Positions 28,173 through 37,279 of a stretch of DNA of 64,000 nucleotides are shown piece by piece; positions within the stretch are counted from its first letter, which is position 1; each line of letters opens with the position of its first letter. The notes under the pieces were generated by a model, which saw only the letters and a program-made list of their open reading frames with translations, did not search any database and was not told the DNA's origin. Source of the DNA: an uncultured Rikenellaceae bacterium (GTDB lineage Bacteria > Bacteroidota > Bacteroidia > Bacteroidales > Rikenellaceae); NCBI GenBank assembly GCA_910577285.1, contig CAJTLO010000006.1, positions 1-64,000 of the forward strand, given 5' to 3'. The position numbers were made by a program, and so were the translations under genes.

Positions 28173-29873
28173 TCAGTCTATTTTCTGGTGTACGATCTCC
28201 AGCACCTCTTTTTCGAGCTGCTCGGCTTCGCGGGCGATGTCGGCAGCCTGGGCGATGAGCGCTTCGGCCGCGCTGCGGTCCTTGAGACCGGCGGCGTTGA
28301 TCTTCACGTTGAGCTGTGCGCCGAGTACGGCCGAGCGGGCCATCAGTGCGCCCACACCGGCGTCGGATACCGAGTTGGGGTTGCCCTCTGCGGCCATCGC
28401 CTTGACGATCTCGAAGACCTTCACCGATGCCTGCATCGTGCGCAGGGGTACCTGCGTGGCATAGAGGGTAGCCTCCTGGAGAGCCTGCGAGCGTGCGGCC
28501 TTCTCGGCATCGGTTCCCTTGGGCATGGCGAAGACGTCCATGATGCGGTTGAACGCTTCGGTGTCTTCGTCCACCAGCATGAGCAGTTCGCTCATGAGTG
28601 CCTGGCCTTTGTCGGCCCATTCCGAGAACTCGGCCCAGCGGGCATCCCATCCGGCCTTGTGCGAGGAGAGGTTGGCGACCATGGTGCCCAAAGCGGCGCC
28701 CAGTGCTCCGGCGTATGCCGAGATGGAGCCGCCGCCCGGTGCGGGCGATTCGCTTGCGGTTTCGTCGGCGAAGCCTTTGCAGGTGAGGTCGATCAGACGG
28801 TTCTTCTTGTTGTCCGCTTCGAGGAGGTACTCGATGACCTTCTCCTCGGGTTTGAACGGTGCCAGGTCGCTGAGACCCATGCTGTGGATGGCGATCTTGA
28901 GGAGTTCCGCCTCGGAGATGCCCGTCGAACGCTGCTGCTTGCGCAGGAAGTATTTACCCGCCTCGATGAGGGAGTTCCTCGGCACCAGACCGACGATCTC
29001 CGTACCCGTCACCCGTACGCCGCGGGCCGCAGCGGCGCGGCACACCTCGTCGAACGCCTCGTGGAGCGACGTCTGCTTGATGTCGGTGATGTTCATCGAA
29101 ACCTGGGCCACGCCGTATTCGGGAATGAACCAGCCGATGGCCTTGGTACCTTTGAGCGTGCCGGGGATCATGATGGTGCGGCCTTCGGCATCTTTCATCG
29201 GTTTGCCTACGGGCGAACCTCCTTCGCGCATGGGACGGCCCTTCTCGCGTACGTCGTAGGCGATGGCGTTGGCCCGGCGGGTGGAGGTGGTGTTGAGGTT
29301 GAAGTTTACGGCGATGAGGAAGTCGCGTGCACCCACTACCGTCGCGCCGCTGCGTGCGGCCTGTTCGGTGTACTTGCCGGGACCGAAGTCGGGAGCCTCG
29401 TCGGGATCGGAGATGCGTTTCTCCAGACCTTCGTATTCGCCCTTACGGCATACGGCCAGGTTGCGCCTTTCGGGACGCTGCGCGGCCGCTTCGTAGTTGT
29501 AGGTGGGGATTGCGAGTTCGTCGTAGATTCGCTTGGCCAGCGTGCGGGCTATCTCGGCGCACTCCTCGAGGGTGATGCCCGCCACGGGGATGATCGGCAG
29601 TACGTCCGTCGCACCGATGCGCGGGTGCGCCCCTTTGTGCTGGCGCATGTCGATGAGCTCCGAAGCCTTACGCACACCGCGGAAAGCCGCTTCGGCTACC
29701 GCTTCCGGTTCGCCCACGAACGTCACCACCGTGCGGTTGGTCGCCTGGCCGGGGTCTACGTCCAGTAACTTGATGCCCTCTACGGAGGTGATGGCGTCGG
29801 TGATCTCTTTGATGATACCCATGTCGCGTCCCTCGCTGAAATTGGGAACGCATTCTACAAGCCTTTTGTTCAT
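28173..29873 (-). CDS. ftcD: Glutamate formimidoyltransferase / formimidoyl-THF cyclodeaminase fusion
   Basis: 566 residues carrying both activities, as in the mammalian enzyme. Residues about 1-180 (LVECVPNFSEGRD, QHKGAHPRIGATDVLP) and 181-325 are the two transferase subdomains. From about 345 on, GFADETASESPAPGGGSISA begins the cyclodeaminase domain. It moves the formimino group of formimino-glutamate to tetrahydrofolate, then makes methenyl-THF and ammonia, leaving glutamate. It is the first gene of the hut operon. Confidence 0.95.
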   Translation of the reverse strand: MNKRLVECVPNFSEGRDMGIIKEITDAITSVEGIKLLDVDPGQATNRTVVTFVGEPEAVAEAAFRGVRKASELIDMRQHKGAHPRIGATDVLPIIPVAGITLEECAEIARTLAKRIYDELAIPTYNYEAAAQRPERRNLAVCRKGEYEGLEKRISDPDEAPDFGPGKYTEQAARSGATVVGARDFLIAVNFNLNTTSTRRANAIAYDVREKGRPMREGGSPVGKPMKDAEGRTIMIPGTLKGTKAIGWFIPEYGVAQVSMNITDIKQTSLHEAFDEVCRAAAARGVRVTGTEIVGLVPRNSLIEAGKYFLRKQQRSTGISEAELLKIAIHSMGLSDLAPFKPEEKVIEYLLEADNKKNRLIDLTCKGFADETASESPAPGGGSISAYAGALGAALGTMVANLSSHKAGWDARWAEFSEWADKGQALMSELLMLVDEDTEAFNRIMDVFAMPKGTDAEKAARSQALQEATLYATQVPLRTMQASVKVFEIVKAMAAEGNPNSVSDAGVGALMARSAVLGAQLNVKINAAGLKDRSAAEALIAQAADIAREAEQLEKEVLEIVHQKID

Positions 29874-29921
29874 GATTGTGGTTCGTTATTGTTTTTGATA
29901 TTCGGTGTTTCAATCCGCCTT

Positions 29922-29929
29922 CAAATTTA
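29922..29929 (-). promoter_or_regulatory. -7 box of hut operon promoter
   Basis: Minus-strand TAAATTTG matches the -7 consensus. AT-rich sequence without a perfect TTTG lies about 20 bp further up. The leader to ftcD would be about 45 nt. Confidence 0.5.
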
Positions 29930-30147
29930 ACGGTTTTATTTTAAACCTTAAATAGAAGGGGTGTTATAAATCGCTGTTTTTCGGCGACCGGACAGGGAGC
30001 CCCGAAGGAGCGTGTCCTCCGGAATCGGATGTGAAGGTTGGTAAGGGATGTTGGATTTTTAATCGATTGTTGGTATTTTGAATTGGTGTCCTTGGGTTTT
30101 TGAATTTATTTTACTTTATTTGTAATGAAACTACAACTTGAAGCCTT
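29930..30147. other. Intergenic region between hut operon and lipoprotein pair
   Basis: AT-rich. It holds the divergent control regions of ftcD (minus) and the small lipoprotein genes (plus). No gene seen. Confidence 0.5.
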
Positions 30148-30237
30148 ATGAGAAAATTGCATGGATTTTTGATGTGTATTTTTTGTGCAGTGTATAGTGT
30201 CTGCTGTACAGAAATGAATAGAGAAATGATGAATTAA
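30148..30237 (+). CDS. Very short lipoprotein-like peptide
   Basis: A 29-codon frame starting at the ATG at 30148 reads MRKLHGFLMCIFCAVYSVCC followed by TEMNREMMN and a stop. It has a charged start, a hydrophobic core and a Cys pair placed like a lipobox, so it could be a mini-lipoprotein similar in size to lysis or entericidin-type peptides. It ends 13 bp before the lipoprotein gene at 30251 on the same strand. It could also be only a leader peptide, or chance. Not recognised as a family. Confidence 0.4.
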   Translation: MRKLHGFLMCIFCAVYSVCCTEMNREMMN

Positions 30238-30250
30238 AAAACAGTACGTT

Positions 30251-30745
30251 ATGAGAATGAAGCAAAATTGTTTTTTGTTAGTCGCGGTGCTGTGCGCAGC
30301 GGCGCTCGTTGTGGGTTGCGAAAAGCGCCCCGTGGCGCAGGAAGAGGAGGATAAGAAAGGGGATGTCGATTATATCTGCAGCACATCCTGCTACCGTTAT
30401 GTGAACGGGACGTCCGGTCCCCTGAGCGTGGAGTTTCATTCCATGGATTACGATTTGACGCCCCCGCCCGTAGAGGAGGCTTTTACGGTCGTTGCCGGTG
30501 GGCGGTATGAAATCCGTTTTGCCGGTTTCGGCGTCTTTCCCGGACCGTTCTGCCTCGGATACGATACGTGGGTGAAGGTGTCGCAGGGGGAGCGGCAGGT
30601 CGTGCAACGGGCAGGGGAGGCGTCGGCTTTCCTGCTCGATCTGGCCGCCTATGAACGACTGGAAGGAGACCGCCTCACCCGTGTGTACGAGTATCGGTTT
30701 ACGGATGCCGATTTCGAGGGGACGGAACCGGTCGGTGCGCAGTAG
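30251..30745 (+). CDS. Small lipoprotein of unknown function
   Basis: 164 residues. The signal ends in the lipobox VVGC (Cys near residue 23), followed by a charged linker EKRPVAQEEEDKKG that could favour surface export. The body contains CSTSCYRYVNGTSG, a GGRYEIRFAGFG strand and ends VYEYRFTDADFEG. That last motif nearly matches the lipoprotein at 1-438. No catalytic motif is visible. The start may be the ATG at 30251 or the one two codons later. It probably shares a transcript with the mini-peptide gene just upstream. Confidence 0.75.
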   Translation: MRMKQNCFLLVAVLCAAALVVGCEKRPVAQEEEDKKGDVDYICSTSCYRYVNGTSGPLSVEFHSMDYDLTPPPVEEAFTVVAGGRYEIRFAGFGVFPGPFCLGYDTWVKVSQGERQVVQRAGEASAFLLDLAAYERLEGDRLTRVYEYRFTDADFEGTEPVGAQ

Positions 30746-30793
30746 CGGGAAGGTTCGTGAAGAGTGCGTTCCCGTGCGGGGTACGGCAGCCCG

Positions 30794-31948
30794 TTACCGG
30801 GTCAGGAGATAACCGAAGAGATCCGCACTGAGGCGTGCGAGGCTTTCGGCCGGGCGGGCGAAGGCTTCGTGCGACGGAATGCGGTCGGTCAGGGCGAAGA
30901 GAGCCGATATCCCCGCCGGGGCGAGTGCTTCGGCGGGGATGTCGTGTTCGTGGGCACCGCACAGCACGATGGCGGGGATGCCGCTTTGGTGTGCGAGCGA
31001 GGCGACGTGTCCGGCCACCTTGCCGTGGAGGCTCTGGCGGTCGAAACGGCCTTCGCCGGTCACTACCAGCGAGGCGCTGCGTATCGCCCGGTCGGTGCCC
31101 GTGAGGGAGGCCATTGCGGCGGCGCCGGAGATGAAGTCGGCCTTGCAGAAACTTTTCAGCGCCCAGCCGATGCCGCCGGCCGCGCCGCTTCCGGCCGCAT
31201 GGCGGAAGTCGTGTCCGATCTTCCGGGCTACGACCGTAGCGAAATGTTCCGCTCCCGCTTCGAGCAGGGCCACGGCGTCGGCGTCGGCCCCCTTTTGCGG
31301 GGCGAAGACAGCAGCCGCTCCCCGCGCTCCCGTCAACGGATTGTCCACGTCGCACAGGACGCTGAACCGGCAGTCGGCCGTAAGACGGTAGAGGGGCGAG
31401 GGGTCGAGGTCGTGAATCGTCGTCAGGTCGCCTCCTGCGGGATGTTCCACGGTGCGGCCGTGCCGGTCGAAGAAACGGCACCCCAGGGCGGCGAGCATGC
31501 CTGCGCCGCAGTCGCTCGTTGCTGTGCCTCCCACCGCGACGACCAGCTCCGTATATCCCGCTTCGATGGCTTTGCGCAATACCGCTCCCATGCCGTAGGA
31601 GGTGGTCAGGGCGGGGTTGCGTTCCGCTTTGGGGAGCTTGTAGAGGCCTATGGTGGAGGCCGCTTCCACGGCGGCACGTTTTCCCGTTCCGTTGGGTAGC
31701 GCGACGTAGGCCGATTGCAGGGGCCGCATCCGTGCATCGAAAGCCTCGACCGGACGGTAGGTCCCGTTGCTTCCGGCAAGGATGTCGAGGCTCCCTTCGC
31801 CCCCGTCGGCCATGGGTTTCAGGGTGAGGCGTACGTCGGTGCGTCCCGTGCGACGGGCGGCACGGCGTATCCCCTCGGCGATAGCTTCGGCGGCCTGGGC
31901 GGCGGTCAGGGTTCCTTTGAACTTGTCGGGTGCTATGACGATCTCCAT
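30794..31948 (-). CDS. Glycerate kinase (GlxK/GarK family)
   Basis: 384 residues from the ATG at 31948, which gives the family N-terminus MEIVIAPDKFKGTLTA; a longer frame to 32131 lacks family character. MADGGEGSLDIL, GGTATSDCGAGMLAALG and TGEGRFDRQSLHGK are the conserved nucleotide- and substrate-binding motifs of type-I glycerate kinases, which phosphorylate D-glycerate at C2. It has no metabolic neighbours here and converges with the lipoprotein gene 48 bp away. Confidence 0.93.
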   Translation of the reverse strand: MEIVIAPDKFKGTLTAAQAAEAIAEGIRRAARRTGRTDVRLTLKPMADGGEGSLDILAGSNGTYRPVEAFDARMRPLQSAYVALPNGTGKRAAVEAASTIGLYKLPKAERNPALTTSYGMGAVLRKAIEAGYTELVVAVGGTATSDCGAGMLAALGCRFFDRHGRTVEHPAGGDLTTIHDLDPSPLYRLTADCRFSVLCDVDNPLTGARGAAAVFAPQKGADADAVALLEAGAEHFATVVARKIGHDFRHAAGSGAAGGIGWALKSFCKADFISGAAAMASLTGTDRAIRSASLVVTGEGRFDRQSLHGKVAGHVASLAHQSGIPAIVLCGAHEHDIPAEALAPAGISALFALTDRIPSHEAFARPAESLARLSADLFGYLLTR

Positions 31949-32310
31949 GTTCGATTCCTGCGATGTTCCTTTGGCGCTGTGCGGAACGCGTCGTTCAAAA
32001 GTAGCGAAAAAAAACGTATGGTCGTTTCGTGCCGATCGCATCGCACCCGTGGGGCGGGGGAGGGGGCCGTAAGGCCGGGTGCGGTTTCGGTCGAAACGGA
32101 TTGGGAGAGTTTGCGTTGCCCGGGAGCGCATCGTGCCTGCGAGGCAAGGGGCCGTAAGTCCGGGTGCGGTTTCGGCTGAAATGTCCCGGTACGGTTTGCG
32201 CTATCCGATATCGCATCGCGTTTGCGAGGGTGTGTCGTCTGGCTTGCGCCTCGGGGTTTCGGTCGAACGAGATTCGGGGCGTCCCTGTTTTCCGCGATTC
32301 GCTATGTATC
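31949..32310. other. Intergenic region with degenerate repeats
   Basis: No gene. GGGCCGTAAG...CCGGGTGCGGTTTCGG recurs about 84 bp apart (near 32064 and 32149), probably older, decayed units of a repeat like the array that follows. Confidence 0.5.
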
Positions 32311-32574
32311 CGTGTGCTGTCCCGAAGGCCGACGACACTTTTCGTATTTCAGCGCGTATGATTTCGGTTACTTGCTTCATAACGAATCGTTTCGCACCCG
32401 TGTGCCGTCCCGAAGGCCGACGACACTTTTCGTATTTCAGCGCGTATGATTTCGGTTACTTGCTTCATAACGAATCGTTTCGCACCCGTGTGCCGTCCCG
32501 GAAAACCGACGAGGCCTTTCGTATCTCGACGAATATAATTATATTTGCTCTCCTCCGGTGGAATGCCGGGAGGG
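32311..32574. repeat. Tandem repeat, 88 bp unit, three copies
   Basis: Units start at 32311, 32399 and 32487 with CGTGTGCYGTCCCG. Copies one and two are almost identical (GAAGGCCGACGACAC, TTTCAGCGCGTATG, GGTTACTTGCTTCATAACG); the third diverges after about 15 bases and runs into the OPT promoter. Read on the minus strand, the unit aligns along most of its length with the 84-bp unit at 39430-39838, so both arrays belong to one dispersed family. Confidence 0.85.
32517..32547 (+). promoter_or_regulatory. Promoter of the OPT transporter
   Basis: TTTC at 32517-32520, 19 bp, then TATATTTG at 32540-32547. The leader to the ATG at 32606 would be about 55 nt. The box lies inside the last, degenerate unit of the 88-bp repeat. 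Confidence 0.6.
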
Positions 32575-32605
32575 AACGTGCGCCACTGAACTTAATTTAA
32601 ATTAT

Positions 32606-34588
32606 ATGGAGCAAAACCAACAACAGAATTACTCTTTGCCGGATAACGCCTACACCGAGCTGAAGCCGGGCGAATCCTACAAACCCATTCTGCCCGCCGC
32701 CTCGAAGCCCAAGGAGGTAACTCCTTATTCGGTCACGATGGGGCTGGTGATGGCCGTCCTCTTCTCGGCGGCTGCGGCCTACCTCGGACTGAAAGTGGGG
32801 CAGGTGTTCGAAGCCGCCATTCCGATCGCCATTATCGCCGTGGGCGTGGGCAACGTCTTCGGAAAGAAGAACACCCTCGGTCAGAATACCATCATCCAGT
32901 CGATCGGAGCCAGCTCCGGGGTGATCGTTGCCGGTGCCATCTTCACGCTGCCGGCGCTTTATATCCTCGGTCTGGAGGCGCAGTTCTACCAGATATTCCT
33001 GTCGTCGCTTTTCGGCGGCCTGCTGGGTATCCTGCTCATCATTCCCTTCCGGAAATATTTCGTCAAGGACATGCACGGCAAACTGCCTTTCCCCGAGGCC
33101 ACGGCCACTACGGAGGTGCTCGTATCGGGTGAAAAGAAAGGCAATCAGGTGAAGGTGTTGGCGGTCAGCGGTCTTGTGGGCGGTCTTTACGACTTCATCG
33201 CAGGCAGCGTGGGGCTGTGGGTGGATACCATCTCGACGAGGGTGTTCGCTTGGGGCGATATGATAGCCGACAAGTTCAAGGTGGTGTTCAAGGTCAATAC
33301 GGGCGCCGCGGTACTCGGCCTGGGCTATATCGTGGGGCTGAAATATGCCGCTTTCATCTGTGCCGGTTCGTTTACCGTGTGGTTCGTGCTCATTCCCCTG
33401 ATCAGCTATTTCGCGCCCGGCATGACCCTGCCCGTGGGTGAAGGGGTGCTGCGGACGGTGGGGAACATGTCCGCCGAGGAACTCTTCTTCAACTACGGTC
33501 GTCCGCTGGGCATCGGCGGTATCGCCATGGCAGGTATCGTGGGTATCATCAAGTCCTCGAAGATCATCCGTCAGGCGCTGGGGCTCGCCGTCAAGGAACT
33601 CGGCGGCAAGAAGAATGCGGAGACCTGCGAACGTACCGAGCGCGATCTGCCCATGAAGACCATCCTCTCGGTGCTGATCGCCGTGCTGGTGGCGGTATTC
33701 TTCTTCTTCCAGTTCGGAGTGCTCCATAACTGGCTCTTTACGGCCATCTCGCTGTTGCTGGTGTTCGTCATCTCGTTCCTCTTTACGACGGTAGCGGCCA
33801 ACGCCATTGCCATCGTGGGTTCCAACCCGGTTTCGGGCATGACGCTCATGACGCTCATCCTGACCTCGCTCGTGCTCGTCAGCGCGGGTCTGAGCGGAAC
33901 GAGCGGCATGACGGCGGCCATGATTATCGGCGGTGTGGTGTGCACGGCGCTCTCCATGGCCGGCGGTTTCATCACCGACCTCAAGATAGGCTACTGGATA
34001 GGCGTGACGCCCGCCCGGCAGGAGAAGTGGAAATTTCTCGGAGCTGCCGTTTCGGCGGCTACCGTGGCCGGTGTGATGATGCTGCTCAACAAGACCTACG
34101 GTTTCGGTCCCGACAGCCAGCTCGCCGCTCCGCAGGCCAATGCCATGGCCGCGGTCATCAAACCCCTCATGGAGGGAGGCGCCACGCCGTGGATGCTCTA
34201 TTTCGCAGGTGCGGTGTTCGCCTTGATACTTACGATGATAGGTGTCCCGGCACTGGCCTTTGCCCTGGGGATGTTCATTCCGCTCGACCTCAATACGCCG
34301 CTGCTGGTGGGCGGTCTGATCAGTTGGTACGTTTCGACGCGCAGCAAGAACGCAGCGCTCAACAAGGCCCGCAGGGACCGGGGGACGCTCATCGCGTCGG
34401 GTCTGATCGCCGGCGGAGCGCTGATGGGGGTTGTGAGTGCGATTCTGACCTATCTGAACGTGAACATGCGTCTTACCGCATGGAGCGCTACCACCGGTGC
34501 GGAGGTGACTGCCATCCTCGTTTACCTGGCGTTGATCGTCTACGTCGTGTGGGATTCCAAGCGTGCCAAGGCGGAGATTTCGGAATAA
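32606..34588 (+). CDS. Oligopeptide transporter, OPT family
   Basis: 660 residues from the ATG at 32606 (MEQNQQQNYSLPDNAYTELK). About fourteen to sixteen hydrophobic helices with the OPT pattern: GLVMAVLFSAAAAYLGLKVG early, then NTIIQSIGASSG, LLIIPFRKYFV, FPEATATTEVL and GNPV-like GSNPVSGMTLM. OPT carriers import peptides or metal chelates with protons. The next two genes are peptidases, which supports a peptide-uptake role here. An iron-siderophore substrate (YSL branch) cannot be excluded from sequence alone. Confidence 0.9.
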   Translation: MEQNQQQNYSLPDNAYTELKPGESYKPILPAASKPKEVTPYSVTMGLVMAVLFSAAAAYLGLKVGQVFEAAIPIAIIAVGVGNVFGKKNTLGQNTIIQSIGASSGVIVAGAIFTLPALYILGLEAQFYQIFLSSLFGGLLGILLIIPFRKYFVKDMHGKLPFPEATATTEVLVSGEKKGNQVKVLAVSGLVGGLYDFIAGSVGLWVDTISTRVFAWGDMIADKFKVVFKVNTGAAVLGLGYIVGLKYAAFICAGSFTVWFVLIPLISYFAPGMTLPVGEGVLRTVGNMSAEELFFNYGRPLGIGGIAMAGIVGIIKSSKIIRQALGLAVKELGGKKNAETCERTERDLPMKTILSVLIAVLVAVFFFFQFGVLHNWLFTAISLLLVFVISFLFTTVAANAIAIVGSNPVSGMTLMTLILTSLVLVSAGLSGTSGMTAAMIIGGVVCTALSMAGGFITDLKIGYWIGVTPARQEKWKFLGAAVSAATVAGVMMLLNKTYGFGPDSQLAAPQANAMAAVIKPLMEGGATPWMLYFAGAVFALILTMIGVPALAFALGMFIPLDLNTPLLVGGLISWYVSTRSKNAALNKARRDRGTLIASGLIAGGALMGVVSAILTYLNVNMRLTAWSATTGAEVTAILVYLALIVYVVWDSKRAKAEISE

Positions 34589-34593
34589 ATACG

Positions 34594-34601
34594 TAAATTT
34601 G
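34594..34601 (+). promoter_or_regulatory. -7 box of pepT promoter
   Basis: TAAATTTG; the upstream box is weak. A stem-loop at 34615-34650 (arms GCGTATTCGTGC and GCACGGATACGC) falls in the resulting leader, without a T-run. Confidence 0.4.
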
Positions 34602-34682
34602 CATGAAAACGTCGGCGTATTCGTGCGGCAATCCTGCTGCACGGATACGCTTGCGTAAAGGAAAACAGTATAATCAAAAAAG

Positions 34683-35906
34683 ATGAATATGGAATTGCTC
34701 GAAAGGTTTCTGAAATACGTCGGCTTCGATACGCAGAGCGACGAGAGCAGCACGACTTTCCCCTCGACCGAGAAGCAGAAGGTACTGCTCGCCTACCTGG
34801 CCGAGGAGATGAAGGCGCTGGGAATGCAGGAGGTGGAGATGGACCGTTACGGCTATGTGATGGGGACCATTCCTGCCACGCCCGGTCTGGAAGGGAAGCC
34901 GGTCATCGGCTTCATTTCCCATGTGGATACCAGTCCCGACATGAGCGGAAAGGGTGTGAAACCGCAGATCATCAAGGACTACGACGGTGGCGACATCCGG
35001 CTGAACGATGCCGTGTCGATGACCGTGGCCGAGTTCCCCGAGCTCGCCCTCTTCAAGGGGCAGACGCTCATCACTACGGACGGCACGACGCTGTTGGGGG
35101 CCGACGACAAGGCCGGAGTGGCGGAGATCATGACCGCCGCCGAGTACCTTCTCTCGCATCCGGAGGTGAAGCACGGCAAGATCCGTATCGGCTTCACGCC
35201 CGACGAAGAGGTGGGACGCGGTGTGGATTATTTCGATGTGGCGCGTTTCGGGGCGCAGTATGCCTATACCGTGGACGGCGGTTACGAAGGCGAGCTGGAG
35301 TACGAGAACTTCAATGCCGCCTCGGCCCGGTTCGAGGTGCAGGGGAAGAATATCCATCCCGGTTCGGCCAAGGACAAGATGTTGAATGCGTTGCAGGTGG
35401 TGTGCGAGATCAATGCCATGCTTCCGCCCGTACAGCGGCCCGAACACACCGAGGGGTACGAAGGTTTCTACCACCTGGTGGGCATCGGCGGCGGTGTGGA
35501 GGCGGCCGAGTCGAGCTACATCGTCCGGGACCACGACCGTGCGAAATTCGAACGCAAGAAGGCGTTTGCGCAGGAGGTGGCCGACTTCCTCAACCGCAAG
35601 TACGGCGAGGGAACGGTGAAGCTGACGCTCAGGGATCAGTACTACAACATGCGCGAGATGGTGGAACCCCATCCGCAGGTGATCGCCAAGGCCGAACAGG
35701 CCATGCGTATGGCGGGTGTGGAGCCGTTGGTGAAGCCTATCCGCGGCGGTACGGACGGTTCGCGCCTTTCGTACATGGGACTTCCGTGTCCCAACCTGTT
35801 CACGGGCGGCATGAACTTCCACGGAAAATATGAGTACGCTTCGCTCGACACGATGAAGAAAGCCATGCAGACGGTCGTCAATCTGGCCGGTCTGTGGGCC
35901 GAGTAA
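34683..35906 (+). CDS. pepT: Peptidase T (tripeptide aminopeptidase)
   Basis: 407 residues, M20 family. Metal-binding and catalytic motifs are complete: FISHVDTSPD (His and Asp), GADDKAG (bridging Asp), TPDEEVG (catalytic Glu-Glu) and a late GGTDGS and FTGG. It removes the N-terminal residue of tripeptides in the cytosol. It follows the OPT transporter by 94 bp, so imported peptides are a plausible substrate source. Confidence 0.95.
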   Translation: MNMELLERFLKYVGFDTQSDESSTTFPSTEKQKVLLAYLAEEMKALGMQEVEMDRYGYVMGTIPATPGLEGKPVIGFISHVDTSPDMSGKGVKPQIIKDYDGGDIRLNDAVSMTVAEFPELALFKGQTLITTDGTTLLGADDKAGVAEIMTAAEYLLSHPEVKHGKIRIGFTPDEEVGRGVDYFDVARFGAQYAYTVDGGYEGELEYENFNAASARFEVQGKNIHPGSAKDKMLNALQVVCEINAMLPPVQRPEHTEGYEGFYHLVGIGGGVEAAESSYIVRDHDRAKFERKKAFAQEVADFLNRKYGEGTVKLTLRDQYYNMREMVEPHPQVIAKAEQAMRMAGVEPLVKPIRGGTDGSRLSYMGLPCPNLFTGGMNFHGKYEYASLDTMKKAMQTVVNLAGLWAE

Positions 35907-36013
35907 TGCGTGCATGCCGGGCGGACGGAGGGACGGAGTGCGTTCTTAATCGTTTGCGCGGCGCTACGGAAAACTGTAATCGTATATTATCTTAAAAAAA
36001 CAGATTATTCGGA

Positions 36014-37210
36014 ATGAAGAGATTTTTTGTGACGGCGGCAGCCCTTTTGGCGGCCCTCAGCCTCGATGCCCAGACATCCGACAAGGAGGTCAAAACCCCT
36101 TACGAGTTTACGGCGGTAAAGGATATTCCCGCTACGTCCGTCAAGGACCAGTACAGCAGCGGTACCTGCTGGAGTTTCGCCGGCATCGCTTTCCTGGAAA
36201 GCGAGCTGCTCCGTACGGGCAAGGGCGAATACGACCTGTCGGAGATGTGGATCGCACGCCATGCCTATCTCGATAAGGCCCGGAAATATGCCCGTATGCA
36301 CGGGAAGGCCGAGTTCTCGCAGGGCGGTGCCACGCACGACGTATTCAACATGATACGCGAATACGGCATCGTGCCCGACGAAGTCTATACGGGGCTGCAG
36401 TACGGCACCGACAACCACCAGCACAGCGAGGTGGAGGCCGTGCTGAAGTGTTATATGAAGGGCGTGGTGGCCAACCCGAACGGTAAGCTCACCCCCGCAT
36501 GGGCCGACGGTCTGGACGGTATTCTCGACGCCTACTTCGGCGAAGTGCCCGAAACGTTCGTTTACAACGGCAAGGAGTATACCCCTCAGAGCTTTGCCGC
36601 GGAGCTGGGCCTGAATATGGACGACTATGTTTCGTTCACCTCGTTCACCCACCATCCGTTCTATACGCAGTTCGCGATGGAGGTGCCCGACAACTGGGCC
36701 TGGGGCCTGTCGTGGAACGTGCCCCTCGACGAGTTCATGGCGATCATCGACAACTCGCTGGAGAACGGCTATACGGTGGATTGGGCTGCGGATGTCAGCG
36801 AGCCCGGCTTCCAGTATTCGAAAGGTTTCGCGGTGATTCCCGCCGGTGCGGGCGAAGGTGCTCAGAACACCGAGTGGTCGAAATGGGAAACCATGTCGGC
36901 CAACAGCCGCCGGAGCATGATCGCCAAGGCGACCGAGCCCATTCAGGAGATGGAGATTACCCAGGAGCTTCGCCAGAAGGGATACGACAACTACGAAACG
37001 ACCGACGACCACGGCATGCTCATCACCGGTATCTTCACCGACCAGAACGGCAATACCTTCTACAAGGTGAAGAACTCGTGGAATACGGATAACGTCTACG
37101 ACGGTTATTTCTTCGCTTCGGCTCCCTTCGTAGCCTACAAGACGCTCAACATCGTGGTACACAAGAATGCCGTACCCAAGGAGATCAGGAAAAAACTCGG
37201 CATCAAGTAG
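36014..37210 (+). CDS. Exported C1B cysteine aminopeptidase (bleomycin hydrolase-like)
   Basis: 398 residues. A signal peptide (MKRFFVTAAALLAALSLDAQ) marks it as exported, unlike cytosolic PepC/bleomycin hydrolase. The papain-type triad is present: Cys in QYSSGTCWSFA near residue 50, His in TTDDHGMLITG near 331 and Asn in KVKNSWN near 355. The insert HHPFYTQFAMEVPDNWAW is typical of C1B. It would trim peptides in the periplasm. It lies 107 bp after pepT and ends in a strong terminator at 37243-37279. Confidence 0.92.
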   Translation: MKRFFVTAAALLAALSLDAQTSDKEVKTPYEFTAVKDIPATSVKDQYSSGTCWSFAGIAFLESELLRTGKGEYDLSEMWIARHAYLDKARKYARMHGKAEFSQGGATHDVFNMIREYGIVPDEVYTGLQYGTDNHQHSEVEAVLKCYMKGVVANPNGKLTPAWADGLDGILDAYFGEVPETFVYNGKEYTPQSFAAELGLNMDDYVSFTSFTHHPFYTQFAMEVPDNWAWGLSWNVPLDEFMAIIDNSLENGYTVDWAADVSEPGFQYSKGFAVIPAGAGEGAQNTEWSKWETMSANSRRSMIAKATEPIQEMEITQELRQKGYDNYETTDDHGMLITGIFTDQNGNTFYKVKNSWNTDNVYDGYFFASAPFVAYKTLNIVVHKNAVPKEIRKKLGIK

Positions 37211-37242
37211 CGTTTGTCGCGGACCTCGTGCCGCATGAATGC

Positions 37243-37279
37243 ACCATCCCCGGAACAGATGTTCCGGGGATGGTTGTTT
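37243..37279 (+). terminator. Terminator of the peptidase gene
   Basis: Stem ACCATCCCCGGAAC / GTTCCGGGGATGGT followed by TGTTTTTG. Confidence 0.9.
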
